Assembly (NCBI GenBank): GCA_029907605.1
Contig: JARYLO010000004.1
Coordinates: 1 to 59,806, forward strand
DNA: 59,806 nt
From: Sedimentisphaerales bacterium
GTDB taxonomy: Bacteria; Planctomycetota; Phycisphaerae; Sedimentisphaerales; Anaerobacaceae
Reading direction: 5' to 3'
In this document: piece by piece, positions 1 through 9,568 of the stretch
Numbering within the stretch: the first letter of the stretch is position 1
How the letters are laid out: the number at the start of each line of letters is the position of its first letter
Notes under the pieces: model-generated
The model's database searches: none
Told to the model about the DNA's origin: nothing
Seen by the model: the letters and a program-made list of their open reading frames with translations, nothing else
Position numbers and translations under genes: made by a program

Positions 1-514
1 CCCTTGTGTTGGTTCCAGGTGTATATACCCAGTGGTCCGAGAATGCGATCCGCTGAAGGGATGAGCCCACAGGGGCATCGGATGGTTCATACACACCAAT
101 CTCTACAGAGGTCATACCTTGTGCCGGGCCTTCTGTGGCAGTGAAGATACCCTCATACGAGATGAACTCCACAACTACCCCATCAAAGACCAGGGCAAAA
201 CCATCAGGGCTACCGTTTTGTATGCCAGATATGAGCTTGCTGTAGTAATCCTTGCCGTCGGCAAGGGTACCATGGTATTGGAAACCTTCTAGGTTATGGC
301 TGCCATAGACCTTCCCATCAGCCCCATTGTAAAGATACAAAATGGCCTTCGAATCGATTATATCCTGCCTGTGGCACGTATCTGCCGCGACCTCAACGAA
401 CTCGCCGATATCAGTGCCTACATTGTCATAATGGAACTCATTTATGGTGATGGCTGCCATTGCACTACGGCAGACAAGAACAAAGGCACAGACACAGCTC
501 TTCATACAAGACAT
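1..514 (-). CDS. secreted lamin-tail-like protein, 3' end cut by window edge
   Basis: Reading on the minus strand from ATG at 514 gives an open frame of 171 codons that leaves the window without a stop. The start is preceded by a good ribosome site (GAGGAGGG about 4 nt upstream). The N-terminus (MSCMKSCVCAFVLVC..SAMAA) looks like a signal peptide. It is followed by ITINEFHYDN, GEFVEV and LYLYNG, the pattern seen at the start of many bacterial extracellular lamin-tail-type domains. It probably belongs to the same surface-protein family as the two large genes upstream of it on this strand. Function beyond secretion is unknown. The product is partial, so further domains may lie outside the window. 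Confidence 0.7.
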   Translation of the reverse strand, partial: MSCMKSCVCAFVLVCRSAMAAITINEFHYDNVGTDIGEFVEVAADTCHRQDIIDSKAILYLYNGADGKVYGSHNLEGFQYHGTLADGKDYYSKLISGIQNGSPDGFALVFDGVVVEFISYEGIFTATEGPAQGMTSVEIGVYEPSDAPVGSSLQRIAFSDHWVYTPGTNTR

Positions 515-593
515 AGAACCCTCCTCTCTCAATCCAAGTCCTCGTATTCTGCCCAGACAGGTACTACCCCTTCCCTGCCCTTTCAACATGCCA

Positions 594-623
594 TTAGTAC
601 AATAGGGACGGGCATCCTGTCAA
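594..623 (-). promoter_or_regulatory. sigma70-type promoter for the first lamin-tail gene
   Basis: On the minus strand TTGACA (618-623) is followed after 18 nt by TACTAA (594-599). This would start transcription about 70 nt before the ATG at 514. It lies between the end of the 1,489-residue CotH gene (stop at 652) and this gene, so the gene can be transcribed on its own. Confidence 0.5.
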
Positions 624-651
624 TAGGTTATAGGACATAGATCATGTGCAA

Positions 652-3600
652 CTAGGGCCTGCCAGGTGAAGGGGCTATGGCCTGCCAGTTGGTCTGGTCA
701 TTCCCATATGTAGTCAGGTCTATCCTCCCAAGGGCCTTGCCCTGGCCGTCGGCTGAGACAGCCCACAGGTCTGGCCTTGCATCAGGGTGAGAACCATCGC
801 TATACCTGACACGATCCACCAATATCCAACGGGTCTGTCCGTCGCCATCTAACCCGTCAGGCATAAAGAGCCTTATATCGTCTCCGTCGTCACCCAATCC
901 ACCAACGCCCCATTCAAGCACTAATACCTCCTGAGGCGATGCGAACGTCCTGTAAAATGCCTTCCTACTCCTGGTAAGGATCAACCTCTGGCCAGGTTCC
1001 AACACGATGGCCTGATCGCTAGCCAGTGTGTAGTCTAGGGCCCGTCTTTCACCTGTAATCCGCCATGCCAAACCCGATCCTGGGTCAAACAGTGTCACTG
1101 GCGAAGGGCTGATATTGACAAGTTCCATGTATTCTGCCTCCCCATCTGCGGAGACGTTGTACATCAGCTCTGCTATCACCACCGGACCGACCTTGGGCTG
1201 GGAATTCGCGCTGCCAGGGGTTGGGCCTGCCATGGCCACAAAGTCATCTGCGCCATTGGCCTTTACATACCTGCCAAGTGAGATGCCAGTCAATGAAGGC
1301 CCAAAGGATTGCCTTGCCATAAAGCCAATAGGCTTTCCATCCCTACTGGCCAGTAGTATTACCTGTTCTCCATCTGCACTGAGGCCAAAAGACCGGCCAA
1401 AGTGTATATCCTGATAAAGCACCCTATAGCCGCCAGCGGGTATAATCATGCCTGCGGGTATCTGATACTTGGTCAGCTCGTCCGGGTCGTCACTTGGGTA
1501 CCAGCCGCCGATATCTATGTCCCGGTCGGTATTGTTGTAAAACTCGATCCAGTCCGGCCTGTTCCCCCCTGGCCTAGCCATGATCTCGTTTATCACAATT
1601 GCACCAGGGCCAGGCACAGAATCCATGTCATCATCCCTACCAGGTGAGCCACCTAGCGCAGGACTAGGCCTCCAACCTGCTGCCGTTGAAAGGGTCTTGG
1701 GATCTGCACCTGGATCGACCGCTACCAAGGAAAAGCCCATTCCATCAGTCAGTTCGAACCAGCCATCGGAGTAGTTGATCTCAGATATCACCTTACCAAC
1801 TGGATCGGTCAAGACGACCCCCTCTCCTGCATTGTCGAGGCTACCAGTATACTGGCCTGCAACTGGCAATCCGGTCCCGTATGCTGACTCAAAGGCAGCA
1901 AGATCCTGCACTACAAGCACAAACCTGCCTGGCTCAAGGGCCATGTTCGGGAACGTAAATTCTATACCCCTGCTGAACCTGACCAGCCCTAGGTCTATGG
2001 GCTGCTCACTGATATTGGTCAGCTCTATGAATTCGCAATTGGGCTCTGCCGGATGATACATGATCTCGCTGATCCTAAGGCCCTTTGGCACATCGCCAAC
2101 ACAATATGTTGCCTGGGCCAACGCGCTCCATTGAGTGCCAAGGACCCGGGCCTTGACCGTACAGCTGCGATCCAGCCTTATTGGCCCTGTATACAAGACC
2201 GCCTGAGGATTGACCCTAGGATCACCAGATACACCGCTTTTGCCTATCAACTCCGCTGAAAACAATAGGTCAGAACTACTAGCCGACTGATTTATCGCCT
2301 GTACAGCCAGGATATTCCTACCTGCCACCAGCATTGATACGTCTTCTATAGCAAACTCCACAAAGTCCGTGGAATCTGCCCTGTTGGCACAGACACTATC
2401 CCAACTGAGGACCTGTGGCCTATTTAGAGATGCCACCTCCTTGCCATTGATAAAGGCCACAAAGCCATCATCACAGCGTACACGTAATACTAGAGACCTT
2501 ATGACACCAAGATCCCCAGCACTGACCTCAAATGGGATCCTTATGTAGCAAGAGCCATTTACCCCATACATGGCCTGGCCTACATCGTATGTAATAAAGG
2601 CCTCATATCCAGACTGCCTCTCATAGCCAACACCGCCAATATTGACGGCCATATTGATCTGTGCATCATCCCAACCAGAATCGTCATATGGCTCATTGCC
2701 CCCACGCCAGCTATCACCTATGTCCGCCTTGGGAACCAACAGACGCTTTGGTGCAGACTCTGGCACAAGCAAGACCGTCTTGACCTGACCTACAAGACCC
2801 TCAGGCAACCTTGGATCAGAACCATCTAGACAGTAGTAGATCTGACCAGATGCTCCTCCAGGCAAGGCCATGGACAATAGGTCATCCGGCTGGCATTGGC
2901 CTCCATGTTGATATGCGCCATTGATGTAAAAGATAGGGGCATCCAGTGATGGATAAAGACCCATGTCCTTGAACCACTGGAGGACCACGGAATTCCTAGC
3001 TGGGAAGTATTGTTCAATGATCCGTCGATTCTCCGGCACCCAGAACTCATCCCTTGTATATAGGTAATACGGGCCCGTCTGATATTGATGTACATCCCTC
3101 CTGTAGTCGCCCCACCTGGCCGACTCGGCAATAACCGCCACGTCCACCTCCTGCGAACGAGCCAGCCACCTGGCCAGGTTCCTCTGCTCGGTCAGCGCAC
3201 CACCGTTAAACATGTGTCTGTGAACCCGGTCAGCAAACCTCATCTGAAATTCCGGTATCGTCTTTAGATGCGAGAAAAGGCCGGTAGGATCCTGGTGGCC
3301 GATGGTCCTGCCGGCAGGGTCCTCCAGGATCCTTTCCATATCCCAACAGTAGAACCGCCAAGGCCTATGACTCGGTCCGCCACCAGCAGCACGCCAGTTG
3401 GTCCCCTGTTTTAGATCTACATTGCCAGAAAAGTAGTTTAGGATCGTCCAATCTATGAAGTTGTCCACATCCAACACCCGCTGGATCGCTGCCCAGTCCC
3501 TACTGGCTACGGTCGCCTTCAGCTCCAGCCAGGCATCTATGGTCCCATCGGAGACCTGGCCTGTGTTGAGGGGATCAGAGATCACATATGTCGGGTCGCC

Positions 3601-5121
3601 ATTGATGGCATCTATCGGTTCATCTAGAGGCAGGCCTTTGTAGGCTGCATAGTGCTCCGCGTTTGGACGCTCATGGAGCATGTAGAGACCCCAGTACATG
3701 CCATTGATATACAGATGCACCGAAAACCCCTTCAGTCCGTCCGGATTGCCCATCTCAATAAGGGTATCCCTTGCCCAGTGGTCGCGGATGTATTGTGCTC
3801 GGGCCCGCTGTCCCGGGTCCCAATGGATCCAGGAATTGTTAAAGCCTCCGCGGAGTTGCAGGCTATCGAATGACCTTACAGGCCCTCCAAATAGGTCATA
3901 ATCGAGCGTCTTGGTGCCGTATACGTCCCTGAATCGCAGGCCCAGCGAATGCTTGGGGCACTTGTAGGGATGTCTGGAGTGCCCTCCCTGGATGCGAAGG
4001 CCGCAATCGATCTGGAAATCCTGTTGTATGTTCGGACCAAATAGCTCTATCGATACAGGCCTTTCCCACTCCAGATCCTGGCCTTCGGATAGCGGGTTGG
4101 TATATATGCCAGTAGCTGGGGCAAAAAGGTTCTGTCTGTCTGTGGCTATGGAAAGCGAAGGTATCGAGAGCAACGACTCCTTCATCCTGCCTGCATACGC
4201 AGGATTCTGTGTGACCTCTGGATCCATCTGGTAGTCCGCAGGATAGTTGCTCCACTTGCTTGGATATCCGGCCTCAATGGCCCTTGCATCATCCTGTCTT
4301 ATCACATCATCCAGGAATATATATGTATGTGTCTGTACGGTGCTTGGTAGCCAGTCTAACTTGTATCCTACTGCCCTAACTACCGTGGTCTTGTCTATCC
4401 TGATCGGCCCATTATAGGCCTTCACTGTTGAACTAAACCCCCTCTCAGGATCATAGGGAATACTGCCATCTAAGGTATAAAGCACATAGGCACCATCAGT
4501 ACCTACCTCCAACTCCAGATCAAACGCATCCTCGTAAAAACCCCTGACATGACTAAAACATACCTGCTCAACCACACCTGCATAACACTGCCCATTCGGA
4601 CCACCAGGACTGGCCTGAATCATGTATCTCCATCTACCTCCATCAGACCAATCCCTCCCATAAGAGATATCCACCCTCTGAGCCCCATACACCACTGCAT
4701 CTAACTGCCTGATGCCATCACGATCATATAGATATAGCCCCTCACCAGCACTGGCCAGACTAAAACTGGCATGCAGGGGACCATCATTGACCTGACCATC
4801 AGCCCAGATCAATAGATAACCACCAGGCCCTATCACCGTACCAGCAGGTATCCTCCATTTATAGGGCTCATCTGGATCATCGCTCAGATACATCAGGCCC
4901 ACATCTACATGGCTATCGGTGGGATTATAAAGCTCTATCCAGTCCTCATACTCACCAGACTCATCCTTGAACACACTACAATTCAAGGCCATAAACTCGT
5001 TGATGAGGACCGAATCACAGATGGCCGGGTCTGCAATTATCATCATAATAGATAGAATCGCAAATAACCAGCCTGGTCTTGGGTGTTTATACACAAGGAG
5101 GTCAGGAAACAGATCCAGCAT
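652..5121 (-). CDS. large secreted lamin-tail / CotH-kinase protein (1,489 aa)
   Basis: This is a predicted extracellular multidomain protein. Domains in order: signal peptide (hydrophobic FAILSIMMIIADPAIC near residue 30), a lamin-tail domain starting LINEFMALN with DWIELYNPT, a chitobiase-type domain (YVLYTLDGSIPYD), a CotH-kinase-like domain, another chitobiase-type segment (YYCLDGSDPR), and three more lamin-tail repeats (ISEIMYHPAE, INEIMARPGG, IAELMYNVSA). In the CotH part RIQGGHSR, LYINGMYWGLYMLHERP and WRFYCWDMER are conserved. CotH proteins phosphorylate secreted proteins in Bacillus; the substrate here is unknown. I place the start at ATG 5121, four nt past the stop of the upstream paralogue, because the longer frame would overlap that gene by about 150 nt. 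The first ~240 codons after the signal peptide are almost identical in DNA to the neighbour. Confidence 0.85.
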   Translation of the reverse strand: MLDLFPDLLVYKHPRPGWLFAILSIMMIIADPAICDSVLINEFMALNCSVFKDESGEYEDWIELYNPTDSHVDVGLMYLSDDPDEPYKWRIPAGTVIGPGGYLLIWADGQVNDGPLHASFSLASAGEGLYLYDRDGIRQLDAVVYGAQRVDISYGRDWSDGGRWRYMIQASPGGPNGQCYAGVVEQVCFSHVRGFYEDAFDLELEVGTDGAYVLYTLDGSIPYDPERGFSSTVKAYNGPIRIDKTTVVRAVGYKLDWLPSTVQTHTYIFLDDVIRQDDARAIEAGYPSKWSNYPADYQMDPEVTQNPAYAGRMKESLLSIPSLSIATDRQNLFAPATGIYTNPLSEGQDLEWERPVSIELFGPNIQQDFQIDCGLRIQGGHSRHPYKCPKHSLGLRFRDVYGTKTLDYDLFGGPVRSFDSLQLRGGFNNSWIHWDPGQRARAQYIRDHWARDTLIEMGNPDGLKGFSVHLYINGMYWGLYMLHERPNAEHYAAYKGLPLDEPIDAINGDPTYVISDPLNTGQVSDGTIDAWLELKATVASRDWAAIQRVLDVDNFIDWTILNYFSGNVDLKQGTNWRAAGGGPSHRPWRFYCWDMERILEDPAGRTIGHQDPTGLFSHLKTIPEFQMRFADRVHRHMFNGGALTEQRNLARWLARSQEVDVAVIAESARWGDYRRDVHQYQTGPYYLYTRDEFWVPENRRIIEQYFPARNSVVLQWFKDMGLYPSLDAPIFYINGAYQHGGQCQPDDLLSMALPGGASGQIYYCLDGSDPRLPEGLVGQVKTVLLVPESAPKRLLVPKADIGDSWRGGNEPYDDSGWDDAQINMAVNIGGVGYERQSGYEAFITYDVGQAMYGVNGSCYIRIPFEVSAGDLGVIRSLVLRVRCDDGFVAFINGKEVASLNRPQVLSWDSVCANRADSTDFVEFAIEDVSMLVAGRNILAVQAINQSASSSDLLFSAELIGKSGVSGDPRVNPQAVLYTGPIRLDRSCTVKARVLGTQWSALAQATYCVGDVPKGLRISEIMYHPAEPNCEFIELTNISEQPIDLGLVRFSRGIEFTFPNMALEPGRFVLVVQDLAAFESAYGTGLPVAGQYTGSLDNAGEGVVLTDPVGKVISEINYSDGWFELTDGMGFSLVAVDPGADPKTLSTAAGWRPSPALGGSPGRDDDMDSVPGPGAIVINEIMARPGGNRPDWIEFYNNTDRDIDIGGWYPSDDPDELTKYQIPAGMIIPAGGYRVLYQDIHFGRSFGLSADGEQVILLASRDGKPIGFMARQSFGPSLTGISLGRYVKANGADDFVAMAGPTPGSANSQPKVGPVVIAELMYNVSADGEAEYMELVNISPSPVTLFDPGSGLAWRITGERRALDYTLASDQAIVLEPGQRLILTRSRKAFYRTFASPQEVLVLEWGVGGLGDDGDDIRLFMPDGLDGDGQTRWILVDRVRYSDGSHPDARPDLWAVSADGQGKALGRIDLTTYGNDQTNWQAIAPSPGRP
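4293..5011 (-). repeat. 719-bp cassette, copy 1 (in the 1,489-aa gene)
   Basis: This segment matches 7822-8540 at a constant offset of 3,529 with only one difference found by eye (A at 4359 against G at 7888). It encodes the first lamin-tail domain and the following chitobiase-type domain, from the VLINEF region to DDVIRQ. Homology stops abruptly on both sides: the signal peptides and the CotH domains are diverged. Confidence 0.95.
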
Positions 5122-5125
5122 ACAT

Positions 5126-8100
5126 CTACTGATCGGACCTACCTGGAGAGCCACCTGGCCTGGCGCTTGGCCTCCAAGATTGCCTTTGTGAGAGGTTGGC
5201 CGAATCGGTGGCAGGATCTGCCAGGACCAATGAATACCCGCCGCCATCGGTGGATCTGTACCATGAGTCATCATAGGTGAAATCCACGACGACCTGCCCT
5301 AGCCCATCCTCCAGGCGTATCCTCTCACCTCCATTATCCAGGCTGCCAGAATACTGGCCCGCTACTGGGTGCCCTGGACCGTACACGGACTCAAAACCGG
5401 CAATATCCTTTACCACAATCGCATATTGTTGCGGCTGCAGGACGAATGGACTGAATTCGCATGTAATACCTGCCGTAAAACGCATATAGTTCAGATCCAC
5501 AGGCTCCTGGCCTATGTTGCACAATTCTATAAACTCCGCCCCCGGGTCTTCGGTCGGGTGATACATGATCTCGGTTATGCGGATCGCCTCAGAAGGCCTG
5601 CCAACAAGGAAGATCGCTTCGCTCAGCGCACTCCATTGACCTGCAGCCTGGGCCCTGGCCTTTACCTTCAAGGATCGGTCAAGTCTGATCGCCTTATCAT
5701 GCAGTATTGCGGACTCGCTAGGTAGATCCGGATCACCGAGCCTGATACCTCCTATCAGGTCTGCCCATAGCAGCAGGTCATCATCGTCCGCAGATCTGTT
5801 TGCCAAGTGGATAGCCATTATGTTTTGGCCGGACCGTAGTAGTCCGAGCCTGCTGGTCAGGTCTATCTCCTGGACCATGCTGCCGGCATTCCGCGAGCTG
5901 CTTGCCTTTGAATCCCAGGCAGGGGTGCTGCCAAGGCCAGACCTGTATACCTCCGTGCCGTTGAGATAAACGGCGATGCCATCGTCATAGAGCACCCTCA
6001 ATATCAGATCCTGCAGGCGGCCAATAGTGGCCTGATCCAGGCCAAAAGGGATCCTGACATAGCATCCGGTCGCTAGCCCCTTCATCTGGGCACGCAAGTC
6101 CCTGGTTATATAGGGCCTGTAATCCCCTCCTGTACCAGGATTGGCATCATATCCCAATCCACCTGGTCCACCGCTCACTAGCTCCCAGGAGGTGTCGTCG
6201 TAACTGACAGAGGTCCAATTTGTACCCAGATTACCTGTAGGGACCTTTATGCGTTTAGGGGCATCTGCAGAAAAGAGCTGGATATCCCGACCGAGCCCTT
6301 GCCTTGGGTCACTGCCGTCGATGGTATAGTAGACCTTTGCTCCTGGGCTTGCCAATATCACCAGACCCTGGCCATACCTGACGTATTGACCATATGACAA
6401 TTCCGTCCCAAGGAAGAATTTGGGAGCTTGGAGGTCAGGATATAGCCCAGCACCCTTGAGCCAGTCCAGCAATAATCCTGCCCTGGGTAGGAGGAACTTG
6501 GACATCACGCCATTCTGTACCTCCCACCACTCATCCGGGGTATGTGGCTTTGTAGGGGACCTGGCATCGCCCCACCTGGCTGCCTCTGCCACGATTGCCC
6601 TACTTATCTCCCTGACCCTTGCCTCGTACAATGTCAGGACGTTCTCTGCAGTCAAAGGGCCATTACCCAACAGCGTCCTTTGCACGATGTCGGCAAACCT
6701 TAGCTGATATTCCTTATTGACCTTAAGCTTATCGTGGATACCGGAAACGCTCCGGCCGAAGACGTTCTGCGAGTCCCAATACTCCAGTGCGTGTTCAGCA
6801 TCCCAGACGTGGAACCTCCACGGACCAGCCGGACACCTGCGGGTGGCATACCAATTCTTCGCAGGCCAGTCCCAGTTAAGGCAGTACCAATGGGCTATCA
6901 GATCCGTGATAAAGTTATCCACATCCAAGACGCGACATGCTGCCCTGTACTTGGTAGGGCTTGTCGGATCAGACTGCACGGCATTGACCACAGTCAACAT
7001 GGCGTTGAAGTTATCCCTTGCTGACCCGCCGTTGCCATTGTTGACCACATTGCTCGAGCTGTGCTTGATGGCATCGTATTCGGACTTGTTTCCACCGAAT
7101 ATGGCCGCAGCCCATGCATGGTCCGGCCTTTCATGTAGGTTGTACATACCCCAATAGAGGCCATTGATGTACACGTGGACAAACCTGCCATGCGGGGAGT
7201 ACCCGCCGATCGCGTTGTGAACGTCTGCAGTGAACTGATCCTCCAGGTAGTTGACATGTGTATGCTGACTGGGATGATTCCAGGTGTTGGCCAGCAAGGC
7301 GTCAAGTACGATCGTCTCATAGGTCCTTACCGGCGAGTCCGGACAGAATGGAAAGTCCAGGTCATCAGGCCCGCCAGTGGGCGTGCCATCGTCCAGGATG
7401 GGCTTGAACCTAGGCCTCATGGAGAGTTTGAAGACCTTCCACCTGTTGAGGCTCGTCCCTCCACCGCTAACCCCTCCCTGCATGGCTATGGCACAATCGG
7501 CCTGAAAGCCAGTGGAGCCATCGGGTTCTATCCATTCCATAGAACAGGCCCTTTCGGTCCCATCCTGCGACTGATTTATGTATATGCCCGCAGGTCCGAA
7601 CCAGTCGTCCCTGGCCATGACCAGGCTTATGGTCGGCAACGACAATAGGTCGCCTTTTATCGTCTGTGCAAACCTGCCGCCGAATTTATCCTTCCCATCT
7701 GGGCCGACTATGTCCGGGTCCATCTGATAGTCGCCAGCAACAGGTCCTGTCTGTTTGCCGCCAGGCCAAGTCGCTGGATACCCCTCAGGTACGACCTGTG
7801 CACCTGTGACCGGATCCGTGGCCTGTCTTATCACATCATCCAGGAATATATATGTATGTGTCTGTACGGTGCTTGGTAGCCAGTCTAGCTTGTATCCTAC
7901 TGCCCTAACTACCGTGGTCTTGTCTATCCTGATCGGCCCATTATAGGCCTTCACTGTTGAACTAAACCCCCTCTCAGGATCATAGGGAATACTGCCATCT
8001 AAGGTATAAAGCACATAGGCACCATCAGTACCTACCTCCAACTCCAGATCAAACGCATCCTCGTAAAAACCCCTGACATGACTAAAACATACCTGCTCAA

Positions 8101-8638
8101 CCACACCTGCATAACACTGCCCATTCGGACCACCAGGACTGGCCTGAATCATGTATCTCCATCTACCTCCATCAGACCAATCCCTCCCATAAGAGATATC
8201 CACCCTCTGAGCCCCATACACCACTGCATCTAACTGCCTGATGCCATCACGATCATATAGATATAGCCCCTCACCAGCACTGGCCAGACTAAAACTGGCA
8301 TGCAGGGGACCATCATTGACCTGACCATCAGCCCAGATCAATAGATAACCACCAGGCCCTATCACCGTACCAGCAGGTATCCTCCATTTATAGGGCTCAT
8401 CTGGATCATCGCTCAGATACATCAGGCCCACATCTACATGGCTATCGGTGGGATTATAAAGCTCTATCCAGTCCTCATACTCACCAGACTCATCCTTGAA
8501 CACACTACAATTCAAGGCCATAAACTCGTTGATGAGGACCTGGGCCGCGCATGGCATAGACCCTATAAGGATGAGCAATAACCCGATCACACCTGCAGGC
8601 ATAATAGGAAGATGGGCCTTTCGTCCGACTCTTATCAT
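5126..8638 (-). CDS. secreted lamin-tail / CotH-kinase paralogue (1,170 aa)
   Basis: This is a tandem paralogue of the next gene downstream on the same strand. ATG at 8638 follows GGAG at a proper distance; an in-frame TTG at 8650 is a weaker alternative. The N-terminus (MIRVGRK..VIGLLLILIGSMPCAA) is a signal peptide. Domains: lamin-tail (LINEFMALN, DWIELYNPT), chitobiase-type, a CotH-kinase-like core (IAMQGGVSGGG, VYINGLYWGMYNLHERP, WRFHVWDAEHALE), a second chitobiase-type segment (VYYTIDGSDPR) and one C-terminal lamin-tail repeat (ITEIMYHPTE). It lacks the last two lamin-tail repeats of its neighbour. The CotH region is clearly diverged from the neighbour although the N-terminal cassette is nearly identical. 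The function is inferred only from the family. Confidence 0.85.
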   Translation of the reverse strand: MIRVGRKAHLPIMPAGVIGLLLILIGSMPCAAQVLINEFMALNCSVFKDESGEYEDWIELYNPTDSHVDVGLMYLSDDPDEPYKWRIPAGTVIGPGGYLLIWADGQVNDGPLHASFSLASAGEGLYLYDRDGIRQLDAVVYGAQRVDISYGRDWSDGGRWRYMIQASPGGPNGQCYAGVVEQVCFSHVRGFYEDAFDLELEVGTDGAYVLYTLDGSIPYDPERGFSSTVKAYNGPIRIDKTTVVRAVGYKLDWLPSTVQTHTYIFLDDVIRQATDPVTGAQVVPEGYPATWPGGKQTGPVAGDYQMDPDIVGPDGKDKFGGRFAQTIKGDLLSLPTISLVMARDDWFGPAGIYINQSQDGTERACSMEWIEPDGSTGFQADCAIAMQGGVSGGGTSLNRWKVFKLSMRPRFKPILDDGTPTGGPDDLDFPFCPDSPVRTYETIVLDALLANTWNHPSQHTHVNYLEDQFTADVHNAIGGYSPHGRFVHVYINGLYWGMYNLHERPDHAWAAAIFGGNKSEYDAIKHSSSNVVNNGNGGSARDNFNAMLTVVNAVQSDPTSPTKYRAACRVLDVDNFITDLIAHWYCLNWDWPAKNWYATRRCPAGPWRFHVWDAEHALEYWDSQNVFGRSVSGIHDKLKVNKEYQLRFADIVQRTLLGNGPLTAENVLTLYEARVREISRAIVAEAARWGDARSPTKPHTPDEWWEVQNGVMSKFLLPRAGLLLDWLKGAGLYPDLQAPKFFLGTELSYGQYVRYGQGLVILASPGAKVYYTIDGSDPRQGLGRDIQLFSADAPKRIKVPTGNLGTNWTSVSYDDTSWELVSGGPGGLGYDANPGTGGDYRPYITRDLRAQMKGLATGCYVRIPFGLDQATIGRLQDLILRVLYDDGIAVYLNGTEVYRSGLGSTPAWDSKASSSRNAGSMVQEIDLTSRLGLLRSGQNIMAIHLANRSADDDDLLLWADLIGGIRLGDPDLPSESAILHDKAIRLDRSLKVKARAQAAGQWSALSEAIFLVGRPSEAIRITEIMYHPTEDPGAEFIELCNIGQEPVDLNYMRFTAGITCEFSPFVLQPQQYAIVVKDIAGFESVYGPGHPVAGQYSGSLDNGGERIRLEDGLGQVVVDFTYDDSWYRSTDGGGYSLVLADPATDSANLSQRQSWRPSARPGGSPGRSDQ
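7822..8540 (-). repeat. 719-bp cassette, copy 2 (in the 1,170-aa gene)
   Basis: Second copy of the near-identical cassette, in the same orientation as copy 1. Its edges coincide with domain edges of the encoded protein. Confidence 0.95.
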
Positions 8639-8666
8639 AACTAGCTCCAATTGGATAACTTAAATC

Positions 8667-8696
8667 ATCTTAGCATAAGATGGGCCAAGTAGTCAA
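8667..8696 (-). promoter_or_regulatory. promoter with overlapping palindrome, upstream of the CotH genes
   Basis: On the minus strand TTGACT (8691-8696) is followed after 18 nt by TAAGAT (8667-8672). The -10 is part of a perfect 7-bp inverted repeat, CATCTTA (8666-8672), GCA, TAAGATG (8676-8682). That repeat could be an operator. Spacing and -10 match the promoter predicted at 21399-21428. Confidence 0.45.
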
Positions 8697-8982
8697 CGAA
8701 GGAAGGCGGTCTGGGGTACGTAAGAGTGCTAGAGCCGGCCCGAAGCTAAAGAACAAGAACAGATTGCCCTGAGGCCGAATCGCCACTGAATCTGGGTAAA
8801 CCGGGCGATTTTGATTGCCCGACTACATCTGTCATGGTAGTGTATAGCCTGTCGGTCCAAACCGACACAAGGCTGAAAACAGATGACTAACCCAAAGATC
8901 TCTTGGGCCCAAAGGCCCACTGCACATAAGCCAACCAAGAGCCCAGAGGCATTAGTGCTACCCTTTGTAAAAGGAGACCACC
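8697..8982. other. intergenic region with several hairpins
   Basis: No gene is supported here. The stretch can fold into several stems. TGTCGGT (8850-8856), loop CCAA and ACCGACA (8861-8867) form a 7-bp stem, inside an outer AGCC/GGCT pairing. GGGCC-CAAA-GGCCC and a CGGGC..GCCCG pairing are also present. It precedes the gene at 8983 and may be a structured 5' leader. No known riboswitch class was recognised. Confidence 0.4.
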
Positions 8983-9525
8983 ATGGTTATCCAGATCAAG
9001 ACCGTAGTAGTGGGCCTGTCCATCTTGTTGGTGTCGGGCCTGGCACAGGTGGGGACAAGGCCTGCCTCGCAGCCTGCACCACATACCTTTCCGATCGGGC
9101 AGATGAAGGTAAGGATCGTGGGTGTGACCTTTGTCTCCAGGCTGGAGGGGTCTAACCTGCGTTACGAGGAGACCGAGCCCAACAAGTACCGTGGCCTGGT
9201 ATTGACACTGCAGATAACAAAGCCCGCTGATAGTGAGTTGACCATCTGGGCCCCCGACCTTGCCCTACACTATCGGCATGGCCAGAATGCAGATGTGGCC
9301 GTCTGCTATGGCCTGTCTGGTTTCTCTACGCAGCCTGATGTAGATCGTCAGATAACCTTCTACAGGCTAGGTTATGGGAAGGTAACCACTGGCATGGCCA
9401 CCACAAGGGCCCAGACCGTGTATGTAGATGCCTTCTTCCAGTACATGGAGCCGGATGTCTCAGAACTGCACCTGCTGATAGCCCAGCCAGTAGGTGCATC
9501 TGCTGCCACTGATGGTTGGCAATAA
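8983..9525 (+). CDS. hypothetical secreted protein (180 aa)
   Basis: ATG at 8983 follows a strong ribosome site (AAAAGGAGACCACC). The N-terminus MVIQIKTVVVGLSILLVSGLA is a signal peptide followed by a short Pro/Ala/Ser linker. The mature part is rich in beta-strand-like segments (MKVRIVGVTFV, GLVLTLQI, TVYVDAFFQYM), which suggests a small exported beta-sandwich. I do not recognise a family. The next gene starts 43 nt downstream on the same strand, so the two may be co-transcribed. Confidence 0.7.
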   Translation: MVIQIKTVVVGLSILLVSGLAQVGTRPASQPAPHTFPIGQMKVRIVGVTFVSRLEGSNLRYEETEPNKYRGLVLTLQITKPADSELTIWAPDLALHYRHGQNADVAVCYGLSGFSTQPDVDRQITFYRLGYGKVTTGMATTRAQTVYVDAFFQYMEPDVSELHLLIAQPVGASAATDGWQ

Positions 9526-9568
9526 CATCGCAAGAGATTAGCATTTGTACTTTGTAAAGGGAAACCAA

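Noticed and set aside
5122-5274. Upstream extension of the 1,489-aa CotH gene to 5274
   Set aside because: It would overlap the C-terminus of the upstream paralogue, lacks a signal peptide at its start and has no ribosome site. ATG 5121 gives a signal peptide near the N-terminus.
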